Positions 1 to 7,957 of a stretch of DNA of 42,562 bases are shown here, in pieces. This stretch comes from a virus. Position 1 is the first letter of the stretch. The number at the start of each line of letters is the position of its first letter. The stretch spans positions 1 through 42,562 of IMG/VR virus record IMGVR_UViG_3300006749_000028; one strand, given 5' to 3'. The notes beneath the pieces were generated by a model. It worked only from the letters and a program-made list of their open reading frames with translations. It had not been told where the DNA came from and did not search any database. The translations under genes were made by a program, and so were the position numbers.

Positions 1-17
1 CTTTAATAATTATTAAA

Positions 18-476
18 ATGAAATTCAAGAACTTAAGTTTTATCGACCACCCCGCCACAGATGGGGTAATTGCTCAAGTCATTGATGATTCGGGCAAAAA
101 AATATCTGTTGTTGCAGGCAAAGGTCTGTATAGCGATTCCAAACATGGACACCGAGAATCTGTTTCTCACCCTAACGATGCAATCTCTTTTGAGGTACTG
201 GTAGAAGGAGAGGATGATATAAGACCATATCAAAGCAGAGAAGACATTGATAAAATATTGTTAGAACATTTTAATGAAATCGAAGAAACAATGACTCCAA
301 AAGAATTGGCATGTAATTTACTTGAAGATATGGAGATGGTTTCAGCAGATGTTTCAAGGCAATACTATGCCGATGGTATTATAGGGTTTTCAAGTTTAAA
401 AGAAGATGAGCAAATTGAAGTATTGGAAACTCTGTTTAGACAAAAAACAATTACTTGGAAATTTAATTTTATTTAA
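18..476 (+). CDS. Hypothetical acidic early protein
   Basis: This 152-residue ORF starts at the first ATG of the window after an A/T-rich leader with no Shine-Dalgarno sequence. I do not recognise the family. The product is rich in Asp and Glu and looks soluble, with no signal peptide or membrane segment. The C-terminal half, from about residue 75, reads as amphipathic helices. It is the only gene before a strong terminator at 595-623, so it is probably transcribed separately from the replication operon. If the molecule is circular, its start lies about 30 bases from the divergent start at 42549. Confidence 0.7.
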   Translation: MKFKNLSFIDHPATDGVIAQVIDDSGKKISVVAGKGLYSDSKHGHRESVSHPNDAISFEVLVEGEDDIRPYQSREDIDKILLEHFNEIEETMTPKELACNLLEDMEMVSADVSRQYYADGIIGFSSLKEDEQIEVLETLFRQKTITWKFNFI

Positions 477-506
477 AAAACACTATGCCTAATCATGTAT
501 AAGGAT

Positions 507-530
507 GCAAGAATATTAATTTTTTCTTGC
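507..530. other. Small hairpin in the 477-679 intergenic gap
   Basis: A perfect 7-bp inverted repeat (GCAAGAA with TTCTTGC) encloses a 10-base A/T loop. No T-tract follows on the plus strand, so it is at best a weak terminator or an mRNA 3' end structure. The rest of the 203-base gap between the first gene and the 55-residue gene holds only the terminator at 595-623 and the promoter at 621-655. Confidence 0.35.
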
Positions 531-594
531 TCATATTAAAATCATTTACTATATTGTATTTTCATAAATAAGAATTTGGTTATATTAATTGGGG

Positions 595-623
595 AAAGGG
601 TAGCAGAAATGTTACCCTTTTTT
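595..623 (+). terminator. Rho-independent terminator after the first gene
   Basis: AAAGGGTAGC pairs with GTTACCCTTT as a 10-bp stem with one G-U pair, around the loop AGAAAT. The stem runs directly into a run of T. It separates the 152-residue gene from the replication operon. Its T-tract merges into the TTTG that serves as the -33 element of the next promoter. Confidence 0.85.
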
Positions 624-655
624 GTTGCTTATGTGTAAAACATGTGCTATCTTTG
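621..655 (+). promoter_or_regulatory. Bacteroidota-type promoter of the replication operon
   Basis: TTTG at 621-624 and TATCTTTG at 648-655 fit the Bacteroidota consensus (TTG or TTTG, a spacer of about 17-23, then TAnnTTTG) with a 23-base spacer. Transcription should start just after 655, leaving a leader of about 20 bases to the ATG at 680. This is the only promoter in the window where both elements are clear. It probably drives the genes from 680 to about 3283. Confidence 0.7.
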
Positions 656-679
656 TTATAACATAAAACATAAAACAAC

Positions 680-847
680 ATGGAAAATTATTTCGAGGAG
701 GAACTCTTCAATCGTTTTGCAGATGATGACTACCAAGCAAAACAATTTCTAATTCAAACACAACGCAAGTATGAACGCAAGCCCAACCCAAGGGATGTGT
801 TTTACATTGAATTTCACAACAACTTAAATAAAATATTTGGACTATGA
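680..847 (+). CDS. Small hypothetical protein, first gene of the replication operon
   Basis: This 55-codon ORF begins MENYFEEEL and ends NKIFGL. Its stop overlaps the ATG of the next gene in an ATGA arrangement at 844-847, which is typical of translationally coupled phage genes. It follows the best promoter in the window. The product is highly charged, with an acidic N-terminus and a basic middle around residues 29-35. I do not recognise a family. Support comes from the coupling, the codon use and the promoter placement rather than from homology. Confidence 0.6.
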   Translation: MENYFEEELFNRFADDDYQAKQFLIQTQRKYERKPNPRDVFYIEFHNNLNKIFGL

Positions 848-1164
848 ACAATCATATCTTTAGGTCATACGTTGATAATATTACTCAACAGTATGGCATA
901 ACAGAACAACAAATGTTTTCTGATGGCAAAAGCCAAAAGGATGTAGAACCAAGACATCTATTTTTTTACCTATGCAGTTTAAAAGAGATATCCATTGTAA
1001 ACATTCAAACGTTCTTGGGTGAGCGGGGGTATTCTTATCATCATGTAACTATTCGCAAGGGCATGGATAAAATAAACAGAAGGGTAGAAGAACATCCAGA
1101 GTATGATGTTCTGATTTCTAAAATGCAAAAGATTAGTTCTAAAGCATTACGCAACAATGTATAG
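844..1164 (+). CDS. DnaA domain IV-like DNA-binding protein
   Basis: This 106-residue protein resembles the C-terminal DNA-binding domain of bacterial DnaA without the AAA+ part. After a short lead, residues 35-45 (VEPRHLFFYLC) match the helix that in DnaA reads R-x-x-A-M-Y-L. A helix-turn-helix follows. HHVTIRKGMDKI at 66-77 occupies the place of the DnaA signature loop and helix (DHSTVLHAxRKI). DnaA domain IV recognises 9-base DnaA boxes, so an origin-binding or transcription role is inferred. It is coupled to the gene before by ATGA and overlaps the next by 8 bases. A second protein of the same type lies at 8245-8778. The assignment comes from motif pattern only. Confidence 0.6.
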   Translation: MNNHIFRSYVDNITQQYGITEQQMFSDGKSQKDVEPRHLFFYLCSLKEISIVNIQTFLGERGYSYHHVTIRKGMDKINRRVEEHPEYDVLISKMQKISSKALRNNV

Positions 1165-1552
1165 TGAACTCAATGAAGTTTTTGATACTGCATTGGATGA
1201 TAGAAAAACCATCAATGCCAACTCTGATGGTTATCAAGCAAGAATTGGTTACGGAGTAAAGATTGTAAATGAAAATGGATTAATAACAATTTACAATACC
1301 GCCAATGGTGGTGACTTTTACAGAGAGATAACCGATGATGAGTATGAAGTTTTTCTTCAAGAGGGTTGGTACTCGGGAGTATATAAAATGTGTATTGAAA
1401 AGTACAAAGGTATATTGCAAGAGATAGAAAGGAAGACAAAGAGAGAAATCAACGGCAGAAAAAACCTGAAATATTTAGACTACCTAAAAAAACACAAAGA
1501 AACAATTCTAAAAAAGTATTACAACATAACACAAAAACTTAGTAAATTATGA
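1157..1552 (+). CDS. Hypothetical protein with helical C-terminus
   Basis: A 131-residue protein that overlaps the genes on both sides by a few bases (its stop overlaps the ATG at 1549), so it belongs to the operon. Residues 25-75 look like a small beta-rich domain (VKIVNENGLITIYN, then REITDDEYEVF). From about residue 80 it is a Lys/Glu-rich helix, possibly a coiled coil. I do not recognise a characterised family. Its place between a DNA-binding protein and a recombination pair suggests DNA metabolism, which is inference only. Confidence 0.7.
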   Translation: MYSELNEVFDTALDDRKTINANSDGYQARIGYGVKIVNENGLITIYNTANGGDFYREITDDEYEVFLQEGWYSGVYKMCIEKYKGILQEIERKTKREINGRKNLKYLDYLKKHKETILKKYYNITQKLSKL

Positions 1553-2109
1553 AACAACTTAAAACTATTAAGGTACAAGGAGGCAAAGAATATGTCGAGG
1601 TACACACACGAGTGAACTATTTTCGTTCAGCAGAAGAATATAAAGGATGGGGAGAGAACTGCGATATCATAGAGAAGACAGACAAGTCTATACTGATGAA
1701 AGCAACCATAACAAATCCCGATGGACATGTTGTTGCAACTGGACATGCATATGAAGATAAAGATGCAAGCAGGATAAACCAACGTAACCATGTGGAGAAC
1801 TGCGAAACATCAGCAGTAGGCAGAGCCTTGGGATTCTTGGGTATTGGTAGCGATGGAAGGATAGCATCTTATGAAGAGGTAATTAATGCCAAGGCCAACG
1901 AGAAGGCAGATGAGATAAAAGAAGTTTTAACTGATGAGCCCAAGGAATATTATCTTGAATTAGATGGCGATGACTGGGATAGGGTGATGTCGTTTATGGC
2001 AAACAACAAAGACAAGATGTCTTTGGAACAAATGATTGAGAAGTTTAAAACCAAGTACAATGTAACTAAGGTAAAGAAGGAACTCAAGAAGGCATATGAA
2101 GGAAAGTAA
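1549..2109 (+). CDS. Putative single-strand annealing protein (ERF/Rad52-like)
   Basis: This 186-residue protein has an N-terminal domain (about residues 1-120) with the conserved stretch HVENCETSAVGRALGFLGIG. That pattern is seen in phage single-strand annealing or ssDNA-binding recombination proteins of the ERF/Rad52-like group. A charged helical C-terminal tail follows. Such proteins pair complementary single strands exposed by a partner exonuclease. A RecE/Cas4-like nuclease does follow at 2271, making a plausible two-component phage recombinase. The family call is by motif resemblance, and an unrelated ssDNA-binding role is possible. Confidence 0.5.
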   Translation: MKQLKTIKVQGGKEYVEVHTRVNYFRSAEEYKGWGENCDIIEKTDKSILMKATITNPDGHVVATGHAYEDKDASRINQRNHVENCETSAVGRALGFLGIGSDGRIASYEEVINAKANEKADEIKEVLTDEPKEYYLELDGDDWDRVMSFMANNKDKMSLEQMIEKFKTKYNVTKVKKELKKAYEGK

Positions 2110-2308
2110 ACTCATAGAACTAAAAAACAAAGTAGACTCTTTTACCCGAGTGATGCAGGAGGTAATAAACAAGATTGCATTGCTTGAGAACCTGCTGATA
2201 AATTTAACTACAGTAATCAAGAGATTAAAAGAGTATGAAGAAATAGCTAACCAACTTAAAAAAGAATCAGATGACCGACAAAAAAATGATAGAAAAGCTA
2301 AAGGATGA
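2096..2308 (+). CDS. Small coiled-coil hypothetical protein
   Basis: A 70-residue protein, almost entirely a charged helix with heptad-like hydrophobics from about residue 10 to 60, ending in a basic tail. It overlaps the gene before by 14 bases and the exonuclease gene after by 38 bases. It might be an accessory factor of the recombination pair, but I recognise no family. Confidence 0.55.
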   Translation: MKESKLIELKNKVDSFTRVMQEVINKIALLENLLINLTTVIKRLKEYEEIANQLKKESDDRQKNDRKAKG

Positions 2309-3035
2309 CAAACATTATTACGGTGACTTTGGAAAACAATTCTTATCCAACTCCGATATACAAAGTTTAGTTTTAGAACCAAGGCAGTTTCACGCACCAC
2401 AACCAGACAACAAAAACTTTGTTGATGGTAGATACTTTCATCAACTAATATTAGAACCCGAGAAGGTTAAAGATTTTAAGGTTTGTGATGTCTCCTCCAG
2501 GAACTCCAAAGCATACAAAGAATTTTTAAGTGACAACAACTTAGAGTATGCTATGTTAGAAAAAGAGACACACAACTTGAAGAACATGAGGGATTATATG
2601 TTAGGTAATCTACAATTCTCTGACTTTATTAACGACCCATCAGCAGAGTATGAAGTACCCGCAACAAAAGAAATAATGGGGGTAGGATGGAAAGGTAAGG
2701 CAGACATTGTAACTGACACACATGTGTTTGATATCAAAACATCTTCAGATGTATTTAAATTTCCAAGGAACTCTATCAACTATTTTTACCACACACAAGC
2801 ATACATATACCAAGAACTATTTCAAAAGCCAATGGTATTTCTTGTTGTAGGTAAAACCAAGAAGAGAGACAGAAACAATAAAGACTACTATGACCTTGGT
2901 GTGTTTCCTATGAAGGAAGAGACTATGGGATTAGCAGAACAAACAATCGAGAGGGCAGTCAATACATATAAGATGTGGTTTGCTCCCGATTCTAAAGAGA
3001 ATATAGAGAACTATATTATAAACACCCGTATTTAA
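2271..3035 (+). CDS. PD-(D/E)XK exonuclease, RecE/Cas4-like
   Basis: This 254-residue protein has the core of the RecB/RecE/Cas4-type nuclease fold. H57 lies in an early helix (FVDGRYFHQLI), D145 in GKADIV, and D154-x-K156 in FDIKTS. A helix with Q176 and Y178 (YHTQAYIY) forms the motif downstream of the active site. Spacing and length fit phage exonucleases that resect double-stranded ends for an annealing protein, here the neighbour at 1549. Translation may start at ATG 2271 or at an in-frame ATG at 2286; both overlap the preceding gene. Cellular role is cytoplasmic recombination or replication of concatemers, by family knowledge. Confidence 0.75.
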   Translation: MTDKKMIEKLKDDKHYYGDFGKQFLSNSDIQSLVLEPRQFHAPQPDNKNFVDGRYFHQLILEPEKVKDFKVCDVSSRNSKAYKEFLSDNNLEYAMLEKETHNLKNMRDYMLGNLQFSDFINDPSAEYEVPATKEIMGVGWKGKADIVTDTHVFDIKTSSDVFKFPRNSINYFYHTQAYIYQELFQKPMVFLVVGKTKKRDRNNKDYYDLGVFPMKEETMGLAEQTIERAVNTYKMWFAPDSKENIENYIINTRI

Positions 3036-3052
3036 TTTTAAAACTATTTATT

Positions 3053-3283
3053 ATGTCACAAGACACCACAGAAGAAATCCAATTTATTGATGGCTTAATT
3101 GCTAAGAGAAGTGAAAACGCTAAAGATTTTCAAATTGTAAAACTATCATTTAAGGTAGATGAATTTCAAAAGTTCCTAACCAAAAATAATAAAAAGGGTT
3201 GGATGAACGTAGATGTAAAGAGAAGTAAGGCAGGAAAAATATATGCCAGTCTTGACACTTGGGAACCTAATAGTGATTTTTAA
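3053..3283 (+). CDS. Small conserved phage protein of unknown function
   Basis: This 76-residue protein is the last gene before a terminator. It is hydrophilic with alternating strand-like segments (FQIVKLSFKVDEF, WMNVDVKRS, IYASLDTW). Its position directly after the exonuclease and before the candidate origin suggests a DNA-metabolism accessory role. I know of no characterised function. The A/T-rich leader without Shine-Dalgarno matches the other starts. Confidence 0.65.
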   Translation: MSQDTTEEIQFIDGLIAKRSENAKDFQIVKLSFKVDEFQKFLTKNNKKGWMNVDVKRSKAGKIYASLDTWEPNSDF

Positions 3284-3304
3284 TATTACTGTTAGCCTTT
3301 ATAG

Positions 3305-3331
3305 AGGGGAGATAGCTACTCCCCTTTTTTT
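3305..3331 (+). terminator. Rho-independent terminator
   Basis: AGGGGAG (3305-3311) pairs perfectly with CTCCCCT (3319-3325) around a 7-base loop and is followed by seven T. It closes the transcription unit that begins at 680. It also insulates the candidate origin and primase gene. Confidence 0.85.
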
Positions 3332-3362
3332 GGCTCAAGTGCTATGACAAAGTTTAATTCTC

Positions 3363-3478
3363 CTTATATATATATATTTTTTTTTATTTATTATTTATTA
3401 TTCTTTATATATAAGAAATAAAACGACATTTCCGACAAGCCCCCATAAACACTAAAAATTATCGACATAAAATCGACA
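3363..3478. other. Candidate replication origin: AT-rich tract plus DnaA-box-like CGACA repeats
   Basis: About 60 bases of almost pure A/T (3364-3423) are followed by four same-orientation CGACA motifs, at 3424, 3433, 3463 and 3474. One lies in TTATCGACA (3459-3467), one base away from the DnaA box TTATCCACA. The last ends at the primase start codon. A further near-box, TTATCCACC, lies at 3698-3706 inside the primase gene. An unwinding tract beside DnaA-like sites, next to the primase-helicase and in a phage with two DnaA-IV-like proteins, suggests an origin. The DNA pattern is direct; the function is inferred. No complete promoter was recognised in the 194-base gap 3284-3477. Confidence 0.45.
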
Positions 3479-5886
3479 TGAAACAAGAGATAACTATATT
3501 TAAAAACATCAAAGATACAGACACACCTTTCTATAGGAAGGTGCATACTGTTTTAGAACGAATAAAAGATGGTAAGTCAAAAGACCTTATAACATCTATC
3601 CGAAGGGAAAAAAATAAGTCAGAAAGAAACGAACTCAAAAAGCAATTACCATCTATTTGTTTTAGTGGTAAGTTTTCAAAGAGAGAAGACAATAGCCTTA
3701 TCCACCATAGTGGACTAATATGTCTTGACTTTGATGGGTATTCAAAGCAGAAGGATTTAATTCAGCATAAAGAGAAGTTAATAAAAGACAAGTATACGTT
3801 TTGTGTATTTATATCTCCATCTGGAAATGGTCTTAAGGTGTTAGTAAGAATACCTAACGATGCAGAGAACCATGTAAACTACTTTAAATCCTTAGAAAAC
3901 TATTACAACTCCCCAAACTTTGACAAGACATGTAAAAACATAAGCAGGGTTTGTTATGAATCGTTTGACCCATTAATTTACATAAACGAGAACTCTGAAC
4001 TGTGGGAAAAAATTGAAGAGCCTGAGTACAGAGAGGTAACTGTAAACATGGACTCGCCAACCATACCGATTACAGATGAGAACAAGGTTGTAGATATATT
4101 AGTTAAGTGGTGGACAAAGAAATACCCAATGATTGAAGGTCAAAGAAACCACAACGTATACGTTTTAGCAATGGCATTTAATGACTATGGGATAAATAAA
4201 AACTTGGCACAGTACATATGCAATCAGTATGCGACCCGTGATTTTAATGAGCAAGAGATTACAACTACAATTAATTCTGCATATCAAAACACATCAAAGT
4301 TTAATACAAAGTATTACGAAGATGAGGAGGCAATAACTGAAATAAAGCAACAACTCAAAAGAGGAGTAAACAAGTCTGAAATAAGGAAACAACTACTTAG
4401 GGCAGACTTAGAAGAGGATGTTATTGATTCAGTTTTGCATAGGGCTGATGAAGAAAACAAGCAGATGAAGTTTTGGACTAAGACTGATAAGGGTGTAGTT
4501 AAAATAATTCATTTGATATTTAAAGAGTTTTTAGAAGACAATGGATTCTACAAGTATTGTCCAGAGGGTGGTAAGAATTATGTTTTTGTTAGGGTTACTA
4601 ATAACCTTATAGACCACACAAGCGAGAAAGAAATAAAAGATTTTATTCTGGAGCATCTTAAACCACAAGAGGATTTGTCTGTATACAATTACTTTGCAGA
4701 CCAGACTCGCTTTTTTAGAGAAGAGTTTCTTACTCTTTTAGGTACTATAGACATTCTATTTATAGAAGACACCAAAGACACAAGCTATCTATACTATAAC
4801 AATTGTGCGGTCAGGATTACCAAGGATGAGGTAAAGACAATTGATTATCTTGACCTTGGAGGCTATGTATGGAAAGACCATGTGATTGACAGAAACTTTA
4901 ATAATGAAGAACTTAAAGAATGTGACTATAGCAAGTTTATAACAAACATATGCAATAAAGAAGAGACTCGTGTTGTATCAATGCGTTCTACTATAGGATT
5001 TTTAATGCATGGTCATAAGAATTTGTCTTACTGCCCTGCCGTTATACTTAATGATGAAGTAATATCAGACAATCCAGAGGGCGGAACTGGGAAAGGCATA
5101 TTCAAAAACGCATTGTCAAAGATGAAGAAGTTGGTTACAATTGATGGAAAGTCTTTTACGTTTGAAAAGTCATTTGCATATCAATTAGTTTCAGCCGACA
5201 CACAGATACTTTGTTTTGATGATGTAAAAAAATATTTTGATTTTGAGAGATTGTTTAGTGTAGTTACAGAGGGGTTGACATTGGAAAAGAAAAATAAAGA
5301 TGCCATACTCATTCCATTCTCTAAGTCTCCTAAGATAGTTATAACAACAAACTATGCCCTAAAGGGTGCAGGAAACTCTTTTGCAAGAAGGAAGTGGGAG
5401 TTAGAATTATTTCAACATTATAAAAAGAACTGGACACCACAAGATGAATTTGGAAAGCTTTTGTTTGATGATTGGGATACAGAGGAGTGGAGTAGCTTTG
5501 ACAACTACATGATATCTTGCCTACAACTATTCTTAAAAAATGGGTTGGTTGAAAGCACATTCGTAAACCTAAAGATAAGACAGCTATCTGCGGAAACTTG
5601 CCATGATTTTATAGAGTGGTGTGGACTAATTAAAGACACGATGCCCAATAGACATCTAAATGAAGAGGGCAAGATATATAAACAAGAACTGTATCAAGAC
5701 TTTGTGCATGAGTACCCAGACTACTCTCCAAGGGCACGATACTCTGTATCTCGGACAAGGTTTTACAAGTGGCTCGTGGCATATTGTTTGTTTAAACACA
5801 ACGTTGCTCCAGAGGAAGGCAGAGATAGTGCAGGAAGGTGGATGATTATAAAAAAACCCGTTGTTCAGGAAGAGATGCCCTTTTGA
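3478..5886 (+). CDS. Primase-helicase: BT4734/VirE-N domain, PriCT-like domain, SF3/D5-like helicase
   Basis: This 802-residue protein combines priming and unwinding. The N-terminal domain (about 1-175) is of the BT4734/VirE_N archaeo-eukaryotic primase type: LICLDFDG (80-87) gives the acidic pair, then SPSGNGLK (113-120) and YESFDP (160-164). Residues about 195-275 resemble the primase C-terminal linker domain. The helicase has Walker A NPEGGTGKG (532-540), Walker B ILCFDDV (577-583), sensor VITTN (621-625) and arginines 637-638. It should load at the origin and synthesise primers. Since no DNA polymerase is seen in the window, the primase domain might also extend DNA, which is speculative. 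It starts just after the candidate origin. Confidence 0.85.
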   Translation: MKQEITIFKNIKDTDTPFYRKVHTVLERIKDGKSKDLITSIRREKNKSERNELKKQLPSICFSGKFSKREDNSLIHHSGLICLDFDGYSKQKDLIQHKEKLIKDKYTFCVFISPSGNGLKVLVRIPNDAENHVNYFKSLENYYNSPNFDKTCKNISRVCYESFDPLIYINENSELWEKIEEPEYREVTVNMDSPTIPITDENKVVDILVKWWTKKYPMIEGQRNHNVYVLAMAFNDYGINKNLAQYICNQYATRDFNEQEITTTINSAYQNTSKFNTKYYEDEEAITEIKQQLKRGVNKSEIRKQLLRADLEEDVIDSVLHRADEENKQMKFWTKTDKGVVKIIHLIFKEFLEDNGFYKYCPEGGKNYVFVRVTNNLIDHTSEKEIKDFILEHLKPQEDLSVYNYFADQTRFFREEFLTLLGTIDILFIEDTKDTSYLYYNNCAVRITKDEVKTIDYLDLGGYVWKDHVIDRNFNNEELKECDYSKFITNICNKEETRVVSMRSTIGFLMHGHKNLSYCPAVILNDEVISDNPEGGTGKGIFKNALSKMKKLVTIDGKSFTFEKSFAYQLVSADTQILCFDDVKKYFDFERLFSVVTEGLTLEKKNKDAILIPFSKSPKIVITTNYALKGAGNSFARRKWELELFQHYKKNWTPQDEFGKLLFDDWDTEEWSSFDNYMISCLQLFLKNGLVESTFVNLKIRQLSAETCHDFIEWCGLIKDTMPNRHLNEEGKIYKQELYQDFVHEYPDYSPRARYSVSRTRFYKWLVAYCLFKHNVAPEEGRDSAGRWMIIKKPVVQEEMPF

Positions 5887-5906
5887 AATTAAATGTAAAC
5901 ATAGCT

Positions 5907-6146
5907 ATGGAAAACTCCTATAAGTTAATTATAGACAAACTTTCATTGGATGATTTCAATGATATAAAGGGTTGTTATTTTATTCATAACCCATATAAAG
6001 AAGTGCAGGAATCTACCCTTAATGAAATGCTACTGTATTACAAACAAAAAAAAGAGTGGAACAAGTGCTTGAAAATTTATACACTTAAATCTAAATTAAA
6101 ATTCAGTTATGAACTACAGAGATTATCAAACAAGTATTATAAATAA
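5907..6146 (+). CDS. Hypothetical protein
   Basis: A 79-residue ORF from ATG 5907. The frame is open upstream to a GTG at 5838, but that would overlap the primase gene, so the ATG 21 bases after the primase stop is preferred. It overlaps the following helicase gene by 38 bases. Sequence features are a conserved-looking CYFIHNP stretch and a C-terminal helix rich in Lys, Tyr and Leu. I do not recognise a family. Confidence 0.6.
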   Translation: MENSYKLIIDKLSLDDFNDIKGCYFIHNPYKEVQESTLNEMLLYYKQKKEWNKCLKIYTLKSKLKFSYELQRLSNKYYK

Positions 6147-7344
6147 ATCGGTAAAGGTTCTAAAACAACATGGGTTTGTTTATCTCGCTATGGAGGTGAG
6201 GACTGGCAAAACGCTTACTGCTTTAGGTATTGCCAGTATGTTCTCAGAGACAAAAAATGTTTTGTTTGTTACCAAAAAGAAAGCGATTTCATCTATTGAC
6301 AGAGACTACGCTTTATTAAAACCATCTTACTACCTCCACACCATAAACTATGAGAGTCTCCATAAGATACCCTCAGAACTTAAATGGGACTTTATAGTGC
6401 TCGATGAGGCCCATTCCTTAGGGGCTTTTCCAAAGCCCAGTAAAAGGGCTAAGGAGGCAAGGATGCTTATAATTAAAAACAAAGCAAAGGTTATTCTTTT
6501 GTCTGGGACACCAACACCTGAGTCATACAGTCAAATGTATCATCAAGTTTATGGCATACCTAACAACCCTTTTAAGGAGTATAAGTCTTTCTATAGGTTT
6601 TGTGATAAGTATGTGGATGTTAAAGAACGAATTATAAATTCGCTTCGCATTAGGGACTACTCCAGAGGAAGCAAAGCTATTTTAGACGAGATGAAACCAT
6701 ACACTATTAGCTACTCTCAAAAGGAAGCGGGCTTTAAAGTGGATACTGTTGAGAAGGTTTTATATGTAAAGATGTTGAAGCAAACATATAGAATTGCTAC
6801 AGACCTTAAAAGCAATCTTGTTGTAGAGGGAAAAGATGAAGTCATCCTTGCGGATACTCCAGTAAAGCTTATGAGTAAACTGCACCAAATATATTCTGGA
6901 ACAGTAAAATTTGAAGGCGGTGGGTCTGCGGTAATAGATTCTTCAAAAGCGGAGTTTATACGCCACCAATTTAAAAATATGAAGGTGGGTATATTTTATA
7001 AGTTTAAAGAGGAACTGAAGGCTTTAAAATCGATTTACGGGGATGACCTAACTACTGAGTTAAGTGTCTTTGACGACACAAATAAAAGTATTGCTCTTCA
7101 GATAGTAAGTGGAAGAGAAGGCATAAGTTTAAAAAAAGCGGAGTGCTTGATATATTATAACATAGACTTTAGTGCTACAAGTTACTGGCAAAGCAGAGAT
7201 AGAATGACAACAAAAGATTCTGTTCAAAACGATGTGTACTGGATATTCTCTAAAGGAGGAATAGAAGACAAGATTTATCAGGCGGTCACCAAAAAGAAAG
7301 ACTATACCCTATCTCATTTTAAAAAAGATTTATTAAGCCTATAG
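6109..7344 (+). CDS. SNF2-like superfamily 2 helicase
   Basis: A 411-residue ATPase with the motifs of superfamily 2 in order: Walker A EVRTGKT (29-35), DEAH (99-102), SGTP (132-135), a motif V-like GREGIS (335-340) and motif VI QSRDRM (361-366). The compact size and the SNF2-like C-terminal lobe fit phage helicases found beside primase genes and VRR-type nucleases. It probably remodels forks or branched DNA, with the two nucleases just downstream as partners. The helicase call is strong; the specific substrate is not visible. The next gene starts one base after its stop. Confidence 0.85.
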   Translation: MNYRDYQTSIINKSVKVLKQHGFVYLAMEVRTGKTLTALGIASMFSETKNVLFVTKKKAISSIDRDYALLKPSYYLHTINYESLHKIPSELKWDFIVLDEAHSLGAFPKPSKRAKEARMLIIKNKAKVILLSGTPTPESYSQMYHQVYGIPNNPFKEYKSFYRFCDKYVDVKERIINSLRIRDYSRGSKAILDEMKPYTISYSQKEAGFKVDTVEKVLYVKMLKQTYRIATDLKSNLVVEGKDEVILADTPVKLMSKLHQIYSGTVKFEGGGSAVIDSSKAEFIRHQFKNMKVGIFYKFKEELKALKSIYGDDLTTELSVFDDTNKSIALQIVSGREGISLKKAECLIYYNIDFSATSYWQSRDRMTTKDSVQNDVYWIFSKGGIEDKIYQAVTKKKDYTLSHFKKDLLSL

Positions 7345-7725
7345 ATGGGACTGATAAAAAATAGTAATAAAGCCAAGCAAGGGATAGACTTTACTGGAGT
7401 CAAGTGGGGGAAGATTCACCCATCTGATGTTGATTTTGTCTTAGAGTTTAACAATAAAGTATTAATTTTAGGGGAGGTAAAATATAAGGGTAGCGAACTT
7501 ACAATTGGCCAGAGGCTTATGTTGGAGAGAATGGCCGACAGTTGGCACACGGGTTTTAGTTTTGTTATCTTTGTACACCATACTCATGACGATGATGCCA
7601 CAGACATCCCGCTTGAAAAATGCGAGGTTTATAAGATATACCACAATAAGGAGTGGCATTTGTTAGGAGGTATGCTGATAGATAAAATTAATCAAATAAG
7701 AAAAGTGTTTAACCTTGATGACTGA
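7345..7725 (+). CDS. Small PD-(D/E)XK nuclease-like protein
   Basis: A 126-residue protein with a minimal nuclease signature: D28-x-D30 in HPSDVDFVLEF, then E44-x-K46 in LILGEVKYKG, then Q56-R57 in a following helix (IGQRLMLERM). That order of Asp, E-x-K and helix is the PD-(D/E)XK core. The product would be a cytoplasmic metal-dependent DNase, perhaps acting on structures opened by the upstream helicase. It abuts the helicase gene exactly and overlaps the VRR-NUC gene by 8 bases, suggesting coupled expression. No specific family was identified. Confidence 0.65.
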   Translation: MGLIKNSNKAKQGIDFTGVKWGKIHPSDVDFVLEFNNKVLILGEVKYKGSELTIGQRLMLERMADSWHTGFSFVIFVHHTHDDDATDIPLEKCEVYKIYHNKEWHLLGGMLIDKINQIRKVFNLDD

Positions 7726-7957
7726 ACAACAAATTCAATCAAAAAGAATAAAAGAATTAGAGGCTGAAGGCTACTATGTAATCAAATTAATTAAAACAAA
7801 CAAGAATGGTATTCCAGATTTAATAGCGATACCGCCCAACTCGAATGTAATATTTAGTGAGATTAAAACAAAAAAAGGAAAAACATCTGCTCTTCAAGAG
7901 TACAGATTAAAAGAATTAAAAAACTATGGATTTATTACAGAAGTATTCAGCGGCTGA
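7718..7957 (+). CDS. VRR-NUC domain nuclease
   Basis: A 79-residue stand-alone VRR-NUC domain: GIPDL with D34, FSEIKTKKG with E48 and K50, and Q60 in the next helix (SALQEYRLKEL). Family members are PD-(D/E)XK nucleases. Short phage versions usually lie next to SNF2-type helicases and are thought to act on branched DNA, possibly as Holliday-junction resolvases. The ATG at 7718 is preferred over an in-frame TTG at 7715. It overlaps the preceding stop and the following start. Confidence 0.8.
   Translation: MTEQQIQSKRIKELEAEGYYVIKLIKTNKNGIPDLIAIPPNSNVIFSEIKTKKGKTSALQEYRLKELKNYGFITEVFSG

Noticed and set aside
477-679. tRNA or structured RNA gene in the left intergenic gap
   Set aside because: Only a 7-bp hairpin, a terminator and a promoter are present; no cloverleaf or T-loop-like sequence.
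5660-5845. Plus-strand ORF of 61 codons inside the primase-helicase gene
   Set aside because: It is an out-of-frame shadow of the primase C-terminus.
5838-5906. Extended start of the 79-residue ORF at GTG 5838
   Set aside because: It would overlap the primase gene by 49 bases and use GTG, while an ATG at 5907 follows the primase stop at normal spacing.
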